A stretch of DNA of 64,000 nt from Micrasema longulum (GCA_022494885.1 JAGVSM010004568.1:38256-102255); one strand, 5' to 3'; numbered from the stretch's first letter, positions 1 through 10,234 are shown. Made by a program: numbers and translations. Notes: generated from the letters alone by a model not told the origin.

Positions 1-45
1 CTGCTGACATGCCTCTAAAACAGAAACTTAGCAGCTTATTCTTAT
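1..45 (+). repeat. SINE-K tail fragment
   Basis: The reverse complement of bases 3-40 matches bases 37050-37085 closely (shared core CTAAGTTTCT-TTTTAGAGGC). At 37 kb this sequence is the tail of a tRNA-headed element on the minus strand, so this fragment lies in head-to-tail orientation on the plus strand and its head is outside the window. Confidence 0.4.
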
Positions 46-289
46 AAAGAAAATAAACATCAATATCATAATTGATATTTTCTCGCATATTAATTTTCTA
101 ATCCCAAAAATGCATAATGATGACAATGCCACAAAACCTGCTAACCAGAATATAAATGTGATTTTTCTACATTATTGTACCGCGTGTTGTTTGCACTTTT
201 GCCGACTTAATCTAAACAAAATCTTTAAAAATTGTAGTGCCTTTAATTAACACGTTTTAAATTTTAATTTAAGGGAATAACCCGTTAAG

Positions 290-370
290 CCTCTAATTTA
301 GAAGCTTGTCAGCGGGTAGAAAAGAGAGCATATGGAAGGAAGTTGTGAATAATACACCACATCCTCGGGG
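290..370 (-). repeat. SINE-K fragment
   Basis: Bases 300-365 (AGAAGCTTGTCAGC, then AAAGAGAG and GGAAGGAAGT) align with 37075-37140 of the SINE-K copy. No tRNA-like head follows. Bases 370-690 contain repeated 'GGGCTTGGAG'-type segments that I do not recognise. Confidence 0.4.
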
Positions 371-689
371 GACCGTTGGTTAAACCTGATGATGTTCGCC
401 CCTTACCTAATAGCCTGATACTTTAGGGATCTGGGCATGGAGGGGGAGATTTGGCAAAATGAGGACTCTCGCCTTCCACACAGAAGCTAGGCTCTTTATA
501 GACCTGGGCTTGGAGGGCGAGAACTAGTCACAGGAACCCGTCACAATAGATTTTTACAGGTCGCAGTGACATCAGGAGCTTGCATAGCACTGACCCCCCC
601 CTCTAAGAATATGAATAGGAATAACACACCTTATTAAATAATAAATAATTTTGTGCAGTACAGGTTTGCAAAAAAAAGGTAGTTACTAT

Positions 690-1080
690 AACTACCGTCA
701 TGCTATTTCCCTGTAGGGGTAAGTAGATAGGATGGAACGCCACATGCATCTATCCTGACACACATACCTGGTTTCTTCCACATTCATGCATCTTGTCATA
801 CATGCTCTTCAATTGTGTCTATTTTAGACATGATTTTGCTTTATCTGATCATGCCACGTCTTTGTTGATCGTCCTAGTCCTAAATTACCATTTATTATCC
901 CTCATATATACATATCTGTTCAACCATTCTTTCGCTATCCATTCGTTCCACATGACAAAACCATCTAAGTAATCCTTTCTTAATCTTATCAATTATACCT
1001 GCCTCAGGTTTGCACTCTCGTCTGATTTCATCATTTGTAACCTTGTCTTGTTTGGTGTCAACAATGTAGAATTTCACAAA
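690..1080 (-). mobile_element. LINE-D 3' fragment (RT C-terminus and tail)
   Basis: Reading the minus strand gives the C-terminal end of a non-LTR retrotransposon polyprotein: a block with KPEAGIIDKIKKG then LRWFCHVERMDSER, the zone that follows the RT domain. The 3' end, near 690, has the family's conserved tail CCCCTACAGGGAAATAGC. The same tail occurs at 14548, 32967, 33760 and 45950. The codons are broken and the copy is 5'-truncated and dead. The clade is uncertain. Confidence 0.75.
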
Positions 1081-1320
1081 TTCTCAGGTACTGTTTTGGT
1101 GTTGTTAACACGCTTTTGCCCAGAAAAATGCTAAATAATTTTAAATATTTAAAAACGAGAAATCATACATCTTTAATCAATACTGATATGTTACTCTTGC
1201 AACGATTTCATTACCATAAGTGGCTTGACAGAGTCAGTATTCAGTGTGGCACGAAGGCAATAATAAACTCTGCACTGCGTGGCACAATGTGGCAGAAGAT
1301 AAGTAGAAGAGTTAGCTCAC

Positions 1321-1424
1321 CTTGGTTACATAGCCGAAGACATTAGAGTAGAAGGCGAAGTAATTCTTGGTGATGTAAAGGTGGCCCTGCAGCAAGATGT
1401 CTCCCACAAGGGCGCAGGAGTAGT
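1321..1424 (-). CDS. GRAM-domain protein, exon carrying the middle of the GRAM domain
   Basis: This coding exon of 104 bp encodes 34 residues plus the last two bases of a split codon. On the minus strand the acceptor is TTTTCACCTTCCAG and the donor is AAG|GTGAGC. The product reads YSCALVGDILLQGHLYITKN and continues YFAFYSNVFGYVTK. This matches the GRAM-domain signature of GRAMD proteins (SCALQRDILLQGRLY..., then WLCFHSNIFG...). GRAM domains bind phosphoinositides or phosphatidylserine at membrane contact sites. The split codon T|AC joins exon 2474-2628 without a stop, giving VLN-YYSCAL. The exon ends in phase 0, and the next exon must lie left of the window. The FGYVTKV segment looks more like GRAMD2/2B than GRAMD1, but that is an impression, not a comparison. 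Confidence 0.9.
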
Positions 1425-1545
1425 CTGGAAGGTGAAAACATAATATCCAGTTACAATTTTTTATTTTGACTTGACTTTGTAGAAAATGTGGAAGAATTGT
1501 CACTAAGCAGAGGCGAGAGTCTTAACCACGCTCGGCTGCTTAACA

Positions 1546-1665
1546 AAGCATTAGGTTTTTGCAGTCGTGAACCTAACATGGGACGGCGTACAAGAGTCGG
1601 TCGTTGACAGAGAGGCCTGGAGAGACTTTACGGATACCATATCGCGGGCTCAATGCTATGACTAG
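1546..1665 (+). mobile_element. RTE-like LINE C-terminal remnant
   Basis: Plus-strand codons read FAVVNLTWDGVQESVVDREA then WRDFTDTISRAQC. This is the pattern of DRxxWR...I found at the extreme C-terminus of RTE-like LINE polyproteins. The copy is about 120 bp and truncated at both ends. Confidence 0.5.
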
Positions 1666-1879
1666 ATAACTTTAAAATTAGCATTCTTGAGTTTACCACT
1701 AAAAACACATCTTTGTTTCTTACTGAAAATGAATGCTACAAATAGACAAGCTGTGATGCCATCATATTATGATAATTTGAATGAACGACTTGTGTATTTG
1801 TAGCATTTATGGAAGAGGATACGAAGATGTGTTTTTAGTGGTTAACTAAAAAATGCTGATTTTAAAGTTACCTAACTAG
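1662..1879. mobile_element. Foldback MITE in the GRAM intron
   Basis: Two arms of about 80 bp pair with each other. The left arm has CTAGATAACTTTAAAATTAG and CCACTAAAAACACATCTT. The right arm carries the reverse complements (AAGATGTGTTTTTAGTGG and TTTTAAAGTTACCTAACTAG). No coding capacity. A target-site duplication is not clear. Confidence 0.65.
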
Positions 1880-2473
1880 GTATATAACTATATTTTCAAT
1901 GAGTAACTGATTTATTGAAGAAAAAAAATGTTTAGAGTATCAGGGAAACGATCGAAGAAAGATCCATGGTCCTTAAAACGGTTTTCAGGTATGTGGAGCT
2001 TTGTGCTTTCACCAAATCACACATAACTTTATTCTTCGGGGTAAAATACGGAGTAACCAGAGGATACATTTGTGTCAGGTATGTAGTGGGTTTTTAATAT
2101 TGTCGATACCGCTTCATGCCGCTGCGGATATCCTAATAAATCTTCCGAACACATCCTGTGGTCTTGTCACTTTCTCTATCTATAAAAACCGAATGAGCTT
2201 CTGGCTACTATCCGTGGCCCTTTTATAGGTCCTGTCAGATACACAGATCTGGTGACATCCAAAAAGCATTTCAAAGGCATTTAAAAAGTTTTGTAATCAT
2301 TTCGGTAAATTGATCGTGTCCAATCAATTTAATCCCAGTCAGTAAAGAACTCTCATCCTCTTTTCCTCAATTTATCTCAACTTATTTCTGGATCACCTTC
2401 TTTTAGCATGCAGATGCGGCGGGCGAGCTGTGCCCGGTATGTATGTTTATAGTTTGTATATAACACGACTCAC

Positions 2474-2628
2474 AGTTGAGCACCCGCTCGTCCAGGGAAG
2501 CCTGCGGGAAGTGTCTGTGGAACTTCTTCTGGCGAGCCTTGTGGCTGACGTGGGCGGGCGGCGCCGCCCCCCCAGACCCCGCGCCCCCCGACCCCGCGTC
2601 CCCCGACCATGATGGCTGCTTGCCGCTT
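2474..2628 (-). CDS. GRAM-domain protein, exon with the start of the GRAM domain
   Basis: This coding exon of 155 bp has acceptor TTTGTGTTTCAG|AAGCGG and donor CTCAACT|GTGAGT on the minus strand. It begins with one base that completes a codon and ends with one base of the next. It reads SGKQPSWSGDAGSGG, a Gly/Ala-rich linker, then AAPPAHVSHKARQKKFHRHF and PQASLDERVLN. The last part matches the segment just before 'DYSCALQRDILLQG' in GRAMD proteins (xxFHKLFxxVPxxExVL). It joins exon 1321-1424 in phase. The linker is GC-rich with repeated GGGG/CCCC runs, unlike the AT-rich surroundings. Two upstream exons, at 13025-13167 and 35319-35435, end in the matching phase. GRAMD2B-like is the most likely identity. 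I see no TM or VASt domain because the downstream exons are outside the window. Confidence 0.85.
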
Positions 2629-2934
2629 CTGAAACACAAACATCAACCATTTATTTTTCTGCCGATTACAATCAGTTTCATCTATAATTTTTTTTTCCAT
2701 ATAATCGTTTATAGGATTATTATATTATAGGATTATTATACTATTGTAATGGTCACAAAAAAATACTATTCAAAAAAGGCCGCGGTCAAATGAGTGTTTA
2801 TTTATTTATAAAGGTTCAAAAGCGATTTTTGCGATACTTATATCTTAAAGAAAATAATAACATTATTTCTAGCAGGTATGCTGGATTACAACACCCTTGG
2901 GAAACATTTCTATAAGCTCATTTCTGGAAGCATA

Positions 2935-3627
2935 CAGGGTGTTCATTAAACACTGTCACATCCGAAACGACGATGATCAGTATGAGCAAGAAGACATATT
3001 GGGACATTACCTTAGACAGCGTCAGCATAGACTGTTTCACATTCCAATATACAGGACCAACCTGCCAATGGTTATGCCTGTTGGAAGGGCTATCTCTATG
3101 TTGAACAATATCACTTTGGACATTGACATTTTTCACGTCTCTGAGGGAGTTTTTCGTTACAAGATTCTCTTACTTCTATAACATATTATTCTTTGGATAT
3201 TATGTATACTAATGTGTTTTTTTTTTATATTTACCTAATTTTACCTAATTATTTCAATTATTTCTACATATTTAAATTAAGATATTCCATTTTGTAATGT
3301 ACATATATATGAATAAATGAATAAATTGAAATTTAAATTTAAAAAAAATTTTAGAACAAATAAAATTTTAAAAATAAAGTATCAAAAACGCAAATGGTTG
3401 CTTACTTCTGCAGAGGGGTACCGAGGAGGGGGAGAGGGGGGAGCCTGATATGCGGCCGCGCTCTCCTCACTTCTCCCATACAGAGGTAAGCAACCATTTG
3501 TGTTTTTAAACAGTTAATTTTTAAAAAAAATCTTTGTTCCAATTACTTTTTTAAGTGTGCTAATATGTCTTCTTGCCCATACTGATCATCGTAGTTTCGG
3601 ATGTTACAGGGTTTAAAGAACACCCTG
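2935..3627. mobile_element. TA-flanked foldback MITE, interrupted by LINE-B
   Basis: It starts CAGGGTGTTC and ends CACCCTG with TA on both sides (2933-2934 and 3628-3629), as expected for Tc1/mariner-type target duplication. The terminal arms (ACATCCGAAAC...GATGATCAGTATG) are inverted copies. A GC-rich centre near 3410-3480 sits between inverted GGTTGCTTACTTCTG segments. The 5' arm is interrupted by a LINE-B fragment. Relatives are at 13540, 31600 and 56623. Confidence 0.75.
3005..3340 (+). mobile_element. LINE-B copy 1 (inserted in the MITE)
   Basis: It reads LRQRQHRLFHIPIYRTNLPM and VMPVGRAISMLNNITLDIDIF, a LINE C-terminus of the 'RTN...RA...N...DIDIF' type. The 3' tail is ATTCCATTTTGTAATGTACA followed by an ATAAATGAATAAATTG run. 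The ~126 bp beginning at 3041 differs from the copy at 31421 by about one base, so both copies are young. Confidence 0.75.
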
Positions 3628-4256
3628 TATATAATACAAATATACTGAAAGAGATCAGTTTGTATGTTCCCAATAATTATACTAGAGCGAGATCTTATGC
3701 ACTGTTTTACACACTTAGAAGCCGTATAAATGAAAGTCAGAATTCACTCATTATTAGGGCAATTCGATTACTGAATACGACTTCGGCGGATAATATGGAT
3801 CTATTTTTATGTACATACAATGACTAGACAGGTGCCAATGCCGTATTAAACAGACTTCTTGAACTCGGCAATAGTTATTCCCACATATCTGATATATTTA
3901 GTGTAGGGTATTGTTCCTATAGAATAAACCTTTTAAACTTTTTCAAAGATGGTGAATGGTAATTGTATTTATTTATTCATGCATTTCATAATATATACAG
4001 TTTTTTGTTCACTTTGCCCAGCTGTATGAAAAAGTACTTATGATTTTCTTGTTGTATTACTGTAGAATGTTTTATTATTTAATTTTGTTTTTTACATTTA
4101 TTCTTGAATTGTTTAAACTTTCTACTGAATATGCTGTTTAATTTTTAGGTTGAATTTGTGTTTTAAAAAAAGAAAAAAATATTAAGCCAAATATGTTAGT
4201 ATTATATTTTTTTGTAAAAGGCAGATTTGCCATTTATGTTGATAAAATAAATAAAT

Positions 4257-4617
4257 ATCGGAAGTTTAGCAGCTATCTGCTTCCTATAAATAAATTTCTA
4301 ACTTATGTTTTCAGTCTGCATTACGTGATGGGTGATGGGTTAAACAGCCCGTAAAGTAATGCAGACTACTATTGACGGCCGTAGCCAATTTGTATAAATT
4401 ATAAGATACATATTAAGTTTATAAATCTTACATACATATTACGATGTACACATATGCCTTGTGTATGTTGTATACGTTAGTATAAACAAATTGAATTTTA
4501 CATATTTATAGACAGATTAATTTTGGTTCATTGGTTATTGTCGTAATGTCAGTAGGACCCGTTTCATATGTACAACTAAATGATTATATTGAACCCATAT
4601 AGATAGTAAGTAAATAA
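4257..4617. other. No gene seen
   Basis: AT-rich sequence. The only structure is a hairpin at about 4313-4364 whose stem is AGTCTGCATTAC / GTAATGCAGACT. Confidence 0.5.
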
Positions 4618-5735
4618 CAGGGGCGAACCGTCCATATAATCGATTATTCGCAGCTTACCATTATATTTCACTACCAATAATAATGTTTTATTGTAGTTTT
4701 AATTATAGGAGAATAAATAAAATAATCTTTATTTATTATAAATTAACGTCACTGTTTATATCTTCCTCAAAAAATAAATATAAGCTGCTAAATGCGCACC
4801 CAGCGCATTGCCCGGTTCCGATTATTGCAGCTTATTTTTCAATGCAAAATGTATACTGTATTTTAACATTCAAAAACCCAGTGCGTATATTTTCCTTGCT
4901 AAGTTCACTTGCAGATTACAGATATTATTTCAAGCTTCTCTATTTGGAGAGTAGCATTTCGAGCGTTATTTCCTAAAGACCATTTTCGTTTGATAGTATT
5001 CTGTTGACATATGACGCCAGTTTTTTAGTCCGCGCGTTTTAGCTAGTGGCGCCTCGCTCAGTGTCGTCAATTTCTTGCATTATTCATTCTCAGTTTAGAA
5101 GGAAACGAAGAATTTTTGTTGCAATATTATTGCGAATATTTCTAATGAATGTTATTGCTATGTTATGTAATGTAATATGTAAAGTTAAAATGATGTATTT
5201 TGGCATAAATAAATTAATTTAAATCTAATCTAAAATTAATTTAAATTCAATAAAATGTTTACTTTCTTTTATATTAGTACCTAAATATTTGCAGTATAAA
5301 ATGTAAATTACAAACAAATATACGGTGTTTTTAATCAGTGCCAAACAAAAAGGAATTATGAATAAACTTATTTTATTATCCTTATTTTTTAAAACTTTTG
5401 CATACATGTACTGTCTAAAAATAATGGAGAATATACCTACATATTACGCAAAGTTATTAATTGTTGTTTGTTTGTTGGGTAATTGGTTAAAATTATTTTG
5501 ATTAAAAATAAGTAGGTATTGCGTCTTCTGTTGCCAGCGGGTGGAACTGGAGCTGGAGAGATGAAGTTGTTTTTACAAAAAAACCATAGAAAAAGAATCC
5601 GTGTACCTGTATATACTTTTTTTTTATACGCCTCCACTCATTTGCGAGATAACTTTTATGTATGTATGTACATACAGGTACAAATTATGAAAAAAATTAA
5701 AGCTTACCTATAAAAAAAGTCACCGTTCGCCACTG
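4618..5735. mobile_element. hAT-like non-autonomous element, copy 1 (1118 bp)
   Basis: The left end is CAGGGGCGAACCGT. The right end, read inward, is CAGTGGCGAACGGT, so 12 of 14 terminal bases agree. A perfect 8-bp duplication GTAAATAA flanks it (4610-4617 and 5736-5743), which is the hAT signature. The interior aligns with the inverted copy at 59907-60657, for example around CCCAGTGCG and GCAGCTTATTTTTCAATG. There is no transposase ORF. The middle (~4990-5225) diverges from copy 2 and may contain an extra insertion ending in an AATAAATTAATTT run. Confidence 0.85.
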
Positions 5736-5840
5736 GTAAATAATGTTTATTGTTAAATTATACTTTTTTTTTGTACTCCCGGGAGTACTACAAATTAATG
5801 AATTAATTTCAAACTGATTATATTTATATTGAAATTTATT

Positions 5841-6320
5841 TCAACAGAGAGGGAAAACATTTTTGAGAAGGGAATATGGAAGTCTAGGCATTTACAGGGC
5901 TTATGGCATGTCATTGGCTGGTTTAAGTGGCCACTTTACACACTGTGTAACATTTAGCATTCTGCCCATGTTTCAACATCCACATTTCCTCAAATCTTCC
6001 ATCTGTTGACTTTTGTGAAGTAAAAGAGCTGAAACCTTTATCACGTGGGTGAGATTCATCCGGCTGAACCAAATCACCTACTAGGTAACGCCTGAAAACA
6101 ATTATGTAATTTTTATATTTTTTGTAGTAATTAAACAATGTTTGAGACATGGGCAGAATAAATGTTCTGTAAAATTCTGTAAATGCCTAGACTTCCATAT
6201 TCCCTTCTCAAAAATGTTTTCCCTCTCTGTTGAAATAAATTTAAATATGAATAACTCCCTAGGGAGGAAATCCAGCCAGTCTGCAAGCATTTGGACATAC
6301 TCAAACATTGTTGATTACAT
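5841..6320. mobile_element. PAL370 element, copy 1
   Basis: The forward arm (CAACAGAGAGGGAAAACATT ... GAAGTCTAGGCATTTACAGG) at 5843-5900 is mirrored at about 6178-6232 (...GTAAATGCCTAGACTTCCAT). Between them lies the body with GAGCTGAAACCTTTATCACG and GGTAACGCCTGAAAAC. After the reverse arm, the start of another body (CTCCCTAGGGAGGAAATCC) follows in tandem to about 6320. Relatives are at 9040, 19317, 33855, 37897, 39570, 50038, 54478 and 62087. Confidence 0.7.
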
Positions 6321-6384
6321 TTACTTTAAAAAAAAATTAAGAGTGCTAATTTAAGTGTGCCATAGAGACATTCAGGTGATTACA

Positions 6385-6600
6385 TATCTTAATTTTTGTT
6401 TTGTGCACCGTTTTATGAAAAGACCTTAATTATATTGCTATGGTATTTGTTACAATCAATATAGTGTAAAGTTTCCGAAAACCAAATTTTGTAAAATTTC
6501 CATTGAAAATAAACGTAAAAATTTCATTTTTCAATAAAAAAATATAAAAGTGCCATCTATGAATAATTAGCTTCATATTTTCGTTTAGAATCACCTTAAG
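6385..6600. mobile_element. Foldback-F fragment (loop and right arm)
   Basis: It matches 61335-61558: GGTATTTGTTACAATCAATA, then GTGTAAAGTTTCCG, then TTTCGTTTAGAATCACCTTA at the end. The left arm is missing here. A single left arm of the same family is at 50808. Confidence 0.6.
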
Positions 6601-6688
6601 TAGATGAATCTTTGGTATAAGTAATCTAGCTTAAATATTTATGTAAATGTTATTAACTGTCAAACAACTTAATCTTGTTTACCATTCA

Positions 6689-7042
6689 TGGGGTCTAGAA
6701 TTTCAACAGTCCATGCGCCCAGTAGCTGCAAGACTTATTATAATCTAACTGCTTTATTTAGAAACCAGTTTTCTTTATTTATTTAAATTTAAACACGAAA
6801 CTTCATTGTTAAATTAAAACATAATGTAAATGGGAGCTAGATTTCTAACCGTTCATGCGCCCTGTAGCTGCAAGACGTGCTGTAATCTAGCTCCTATATG
6901 TTATAATGTAAATAGTCAAAATTGGAAACGAGGAACTAAAATCCCAATCGTCCATGCGCGTTCTGTAGCTGTAAGACGTACAGGGATATTTATTTATTCA
7001 CAAAAATGGCGCTATATAAATTAATCAACTATAATAAAAACA
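6689..7042 (+). repeat. Tandem 'GTAGCTGCAAGAC' element with LINE-like 3' tail, copy 1
   Basis: Three divergent units each carry CCATGCGCCC...GTAGCTGCAAGAC, at 6722, 6864 and 6965. The 3' end AAAAATGGCGCTATATAAAT plus a TAATAAAA run is the same as the 3' end of the L2/CR1-like LINE at 9736-10165. It is non-coding. A related inverted copy is inside the SINE at 58551-58894, and a short one is at 7370-7482. Confidence 0.6.
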
Positions 7043-7369
7043 AGTTAATCTTTTACATTCTTATGTTAGCATAGCAGTTAACACTGCATTAAAAAAATAT
7101 TTGATATTGAAACAATAAGAACCAGTAAATATATTTTTTATAAAAAAAAACTTGTTAAATATGGCACTTTAGAATTGCATGAAATAAAAAAAAACATAAA
7201 TTTTAAAGTGACACTTTTGAGTAATAGATGTTTGGGCGCAGAAATATCATATAGACCACTTTCGCTCGTATAGATTATATTTTAAGTTCAATAATGCTCT
7301 TATGAGATTTCCGATTTCACCTAAAAATGTTAAATGAACAGTTTAGTTCCAGACTAGCCAATTGTTCTA

Positions 7370-7482
7370 ATACTTTGTAGCTGCAAGACGTGCTGGGATA
7401 TTCATTTACTGTACAGCGCCCTTGAGGTTATTTGCGCAAAAACGGCGCTACATAAATTATCCAACTGTAATAATATATATAT
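7370..7482 (+). repeat. Same tandem element, single unit with tail
   Basis: It shows GTAGCTGCAAGACGTGCTGG, then TACAGCGCCCTTGAGG, then AACGGCGCTACATAAATTAT and a TAATAATAT tail. Bases 7043-7369 upstream show nothing I recognise. Confidence 0.55.
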
Positions 7483-7936
7483 TTTTTAAAACAATTTTTA
7501 GCGTACGAGTGTTTTTTTTATAATTTATTCATCTCCATCATTTCCCTTTACGCAACTAAAGTTGCGTAGTGGAAGTGGTAAAAAAACTTTAACTGCTGTT
7601 TTAAAACAGTTACCCTTCTAAAACACCTAAAACAGTTTCACAAAAATAAATTAACTCATTTAAAAAAAACAATAACCACATAACCAAGCGCAGAAGTAAA
7701 TAAAAAAATACATTTCAGTTAGCGCGAAACATTCAACGCCCCGCCGCACTCCCTTACCGCGCTTCGCCATAACTTAAAATCTTTATATATAATACCTACC
7801 TACTCGTATTGTAATTGTCGCTAACTGCACAAAACTGTCAATTTTTAAACGTCTTCACGAAACAGCATAATTTGTAAAGCAATCACTGTTATTGCAATTT
7901 TTATTTAAAAAAAAACGAAATGCCCACCTCTAGTGC
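7483..7936. other. No gene seen
   Basis: AT-rich, with a short CpG-richer patch at about 7685-7775. No splice-bounded ORF or repeat was recognised. Confidence 0.4.
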
Positions 7937-8098
7937 TCAGGGCGCTGCATTGGTACATACATGGAGGTAAGATAATCAGTCTTACGCTTCAGGTACCAGT
8001 CCAGGGTCAATGAAATATTCGAGTGTAAAAACATCTTTTAAAATAGATGATTCATATCAACTATATCGGGAATCGAACGATTACACCACGAGGCCGAC
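7937..8098 (-). mobile_element. SINE-G copy with a damaged head
   Basis: On the minus strand it starts GTCGGCCTCGTGGTGTAAT, keeps CGATTCCCGATATAG from the B-box region, and continues with the SINE-G body (CTGGACTGGTACCTGAAGCG, TAAGACTGATTATCTTACC). The middle of the tRNA-like head is deleted and the tail is short. Confidence 0.7.
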
Positions 8099-8530
8099 AG
8101 TATTTTCATAATTCCGATTTTTGTATCGGAGGTGTGATATGTAAAAATAAACATATTGATAATATTATTTGATATTTTGTTTATTTATCTTTAAAAAATA
8201 TCTTATCGGATCCCCATATGCGAGTGTTCGCAGGATTAGGATATTCGCGAACAGAGATAGTGGACAATTAGTGAAAACCTCGCGAATATTGATTTAGGGC
8301 GGGCCTAGAAGTAATACGCAATATTCCTCGGAAACACGAAAAGGTAATCAAAATAACTAAATACGTAGGCACTGAGGATCAAGCAACAAACATTATCATC
8401 GAATAAACTTGAAAATAGTGATGCTTAATAATTTGTAAATATGAATTTTAACTATTGCTAATCGAAACATAAAATTATATATTGCACCCACAGATATAAT
8501 TATTGTACCATAAATATGTATTACTATTCA
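8099..8530. other. No gene seen
   Basis: AT-rich DNA. No repeat shared within this window was found. Confidence 0.4.
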
Positions 8531-8660
8531 TATTTTATTTTTACTTCTTCTTGCAGTGCCTTGTCAGGTCCCCCCGACGTTGGCGATCACTACAGCGAAA
8601 GTATCTCGGTCCTGCGCTACTCCGCAGCCAGGACAACTGCTTATTGGATGTACTCGCCAC
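8531..8660 (-). mobile_element. RTE-like LINE C-terminus
   Basis: Minus-strand codons read GCGVAQDRDTFAVVIANVGG and a stop, then the 3' end GGCACTGCAAGAAGAAGT. This is the 'DRxxFRxVVANV' end plus GAAGAAG tail of RTE-like LINEs. Bases 8661-8970 (TTTCCCGTTGCCTTCTCTGG and onward) are probably the same or another repeat, but I cannot name it. Confidence 0.6.
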
Positions 8661-9039
8661 AGTGATTCCTGGGAAAAGATGACCAGAGTGGTTTCCCGTT
8701 GCCTTCTCTGGTAGATTTTTCTGTCAGGGTTACCTTCCCTTAGCTGGATAATTCTGGTTTAAAGGCACCAGAAACTCGCCTTTAACCTCTCGTCATCTGC
8801 TGTGATCACACCGTTATGAGTGCGATCCCATTGCCCGGGGTTCGCGACGTGGACGCTAACGAGTAGGACTAGTCAGTAGTGTTGCCGGTGGAATGCAACT
8901 GGGCGCATCACACCCTCCAGCAAGATGTGACTCACTGCGACCCTACTGACAGTTTGAACCCATTTTTATTTTTACTATCAAAATTAATTGCTGAATTGAA
9001 TTATAAAATTATTAAAGAAATAAATTTAAATTTTAGATA

Positions 9040-9435
9040 CATGACGAACATTTTAGAGAAGGAAATTTAGAAGTCTAGGCATCCACAGGGCTTATGATCT
9101 GTCATTGGCTGTTTAAAGTGGCCACTTTAAACACTGTGTAATATTCACCATTCTGCCTATATTTGAACATATATATTCCTTCAATTCTTCTATCTGTTTG
9201 TGAAGTTAAAGAGCTGAAACCTTTATTGTTGCGGGTGAGATTCGTACGATTGAATTATTTCACCTACATACTAGGCAACGCCTGAAAATATTCTAAAATG
9301 TTCATCTCTGTTGTATTACGCTAATATTAACAGCTCCCTAGGGGGTTGAATACAGTATTTGTCTACAAAAATTTGGACAAACTCAAAAGATTGTTGATAA
9401 ATCCACCTGGTCCAAGAAGAAGTATATAAATTGAA
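9040..9435. mobile_element. PAL370 element, copy 2
   Basis: It has GAAGTCTAGGCATCCACAGG, GTGGCCACTTTAAACACTGT, GAGCTGAAACCTTTATTGTT and AGGCAACGCCTGAAAAT in the family order, then CAGCTCCCTAGGGGG. It is a single unit. Confidence 0.7.
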
Positions 9436-9735
9436 ACATATTTTCGGTGATTGAGTAAACTACGAAGACATTTGTTTATTCTACAGATTGTAAGGTACGT
9501 TCTATGGCGTCAGGTGCGTCATACAGGTAAAAATAACGCGTGTTGATTGTTGATGGTCTAATGACGATTATCCATGAAACGGTTAGTTTGTCTAGCGATT
9601 CTTAGATAAAGAATTGATTCTAATTCGCGTGCGATGTTACTTACATCTTACATCGTACATTACTTGAAAATGGTTCATATTTGACACGTACGTCCGTGCG
9701 CGATCCACTATGAGATATAATAGATATTATAATAA
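9436..9735. other. No gene seen
   Basis: Nothing recognised. There is a short TAATAATAATAA run at the right edge, which is the 3' microsatellite of the following minus-strand LINE. Confidence 0.4.
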
Positions 9736-10165
9736 TAATAATAACCATGGATAACTTATATAGCGCCATTTTCGTAATATAATACCTCAAGGGCGCTTTA
9801 CGAAGTGATTATATAAAGATATAAATTTTATTCAAATGATTCAGAGAACAAGTGGGTTTTAAGTTTCTTCCGAAACATCGCTTCACTCTCACAGTTTCGG
9901 ACCTCTGCTGGGAGAGCATTCCATGCCGTAGGGCCTACGACCGCAAATGCACGTTCGCCGAATTTAGTGCGCTGTTTGCGTAGAGGTATAATAACTTTCC
10001 TTTCGACGTAGATGTAGCTGATCTAAGCGTAAGACGTCTGTCAGCTAGTTTATCTGGAATGCAGAGTTCCCTTAGATATTCTGGAGCAGAGTTGTGCAGT
10101 GACTTATACATAAGCCAACAGAGTTTGTATTCCACCCTCTGTGAAAAACGTAGACAGTGCAATTC
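9736..10165 (-). mobile_element. L2/CR1-like LINE 3' end
   Basis: On the minus strand it reads LRFSQRVEYKLCWLMYKSLH, NSAPEYLRELCIPDKLADRR, then LTLRSATSTSKGK. After one frameshift it continues ERAFAVVGPTAWNALPAEVR, then FRKKLKTHLFSESFE and a stop. This is a textbook L2/CR1-type C-terminus. The 3' UTR has GTAAAGCGCCCTTGAGGT and ends ATGGCGCTATATAAGTTATC with a TTATTATTATTAT microsatellite. It is frameshifted and 5'-truncated. Confidence 0.85.
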
Positions 10166-10234
10166 CCGAAGAATATATTAATATATTAAATAAAAACACT
10201 ATAACAATAAGAATAATATTTGGCTGATTTATGT

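Larger units (their letters stand above)
1425..2473 (-). other. GRAM gene intron (1049 bp)
   Basis: On the minus strand the intron begins GTGAGTCG and ends TTCCAG. It contains a plus-strand LINE remnant and a foldback element, both listed separately. Bases 1880-2400 hold only short ORFs without recognisable content. Confidence 0.8.
2785..4256 (+). mobile_element. LINE-A 3' end, split by a MITE (2935-3627)
   Basis: The left piece (2785-2934) reads VQKRFLRYLYLKENN...SSRYAGL, the post-RT zone of Jockey/CR1-like LINEs. The right piece resumes just past the MITE with NTNILKEISLYVPNNYTRAR and LFYTLRSRINESQN...RAIRLLNTTSADNMDLF, then a stop. The 3' UTR ends at about 4256 with TTGTAAAAGGCAGATTTGCC and an AATAAATAAAT tail. 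The same tail recurs at 27914-28140 (minus), 45508-45723 and ~56150. This is a 5'-truncated, inactive copy. Confidence 0.75.

Noticed and set aside
2430..2730. Plus-strand ORFs rich in Pro/Arg
   Set aside because: They are the antisense of the GC-rich GRAM exon, whose splice sites and homology are on the minus strand.
2897..3181. 94-codon ORF starting MGNISISSFLEAYRVF as one gene
   Set aside because: It reads across LINE-A, a MITE arm and LINE-B, so it is a chimera of three elements.
4860..4976. Possible LINE C-terminus (ADYRYYFKLLYLESS)
   Set aside because: The same bases align with the interior of the second hAT-like copy (59907-60657) in a non-coding context, so the frame is chance.
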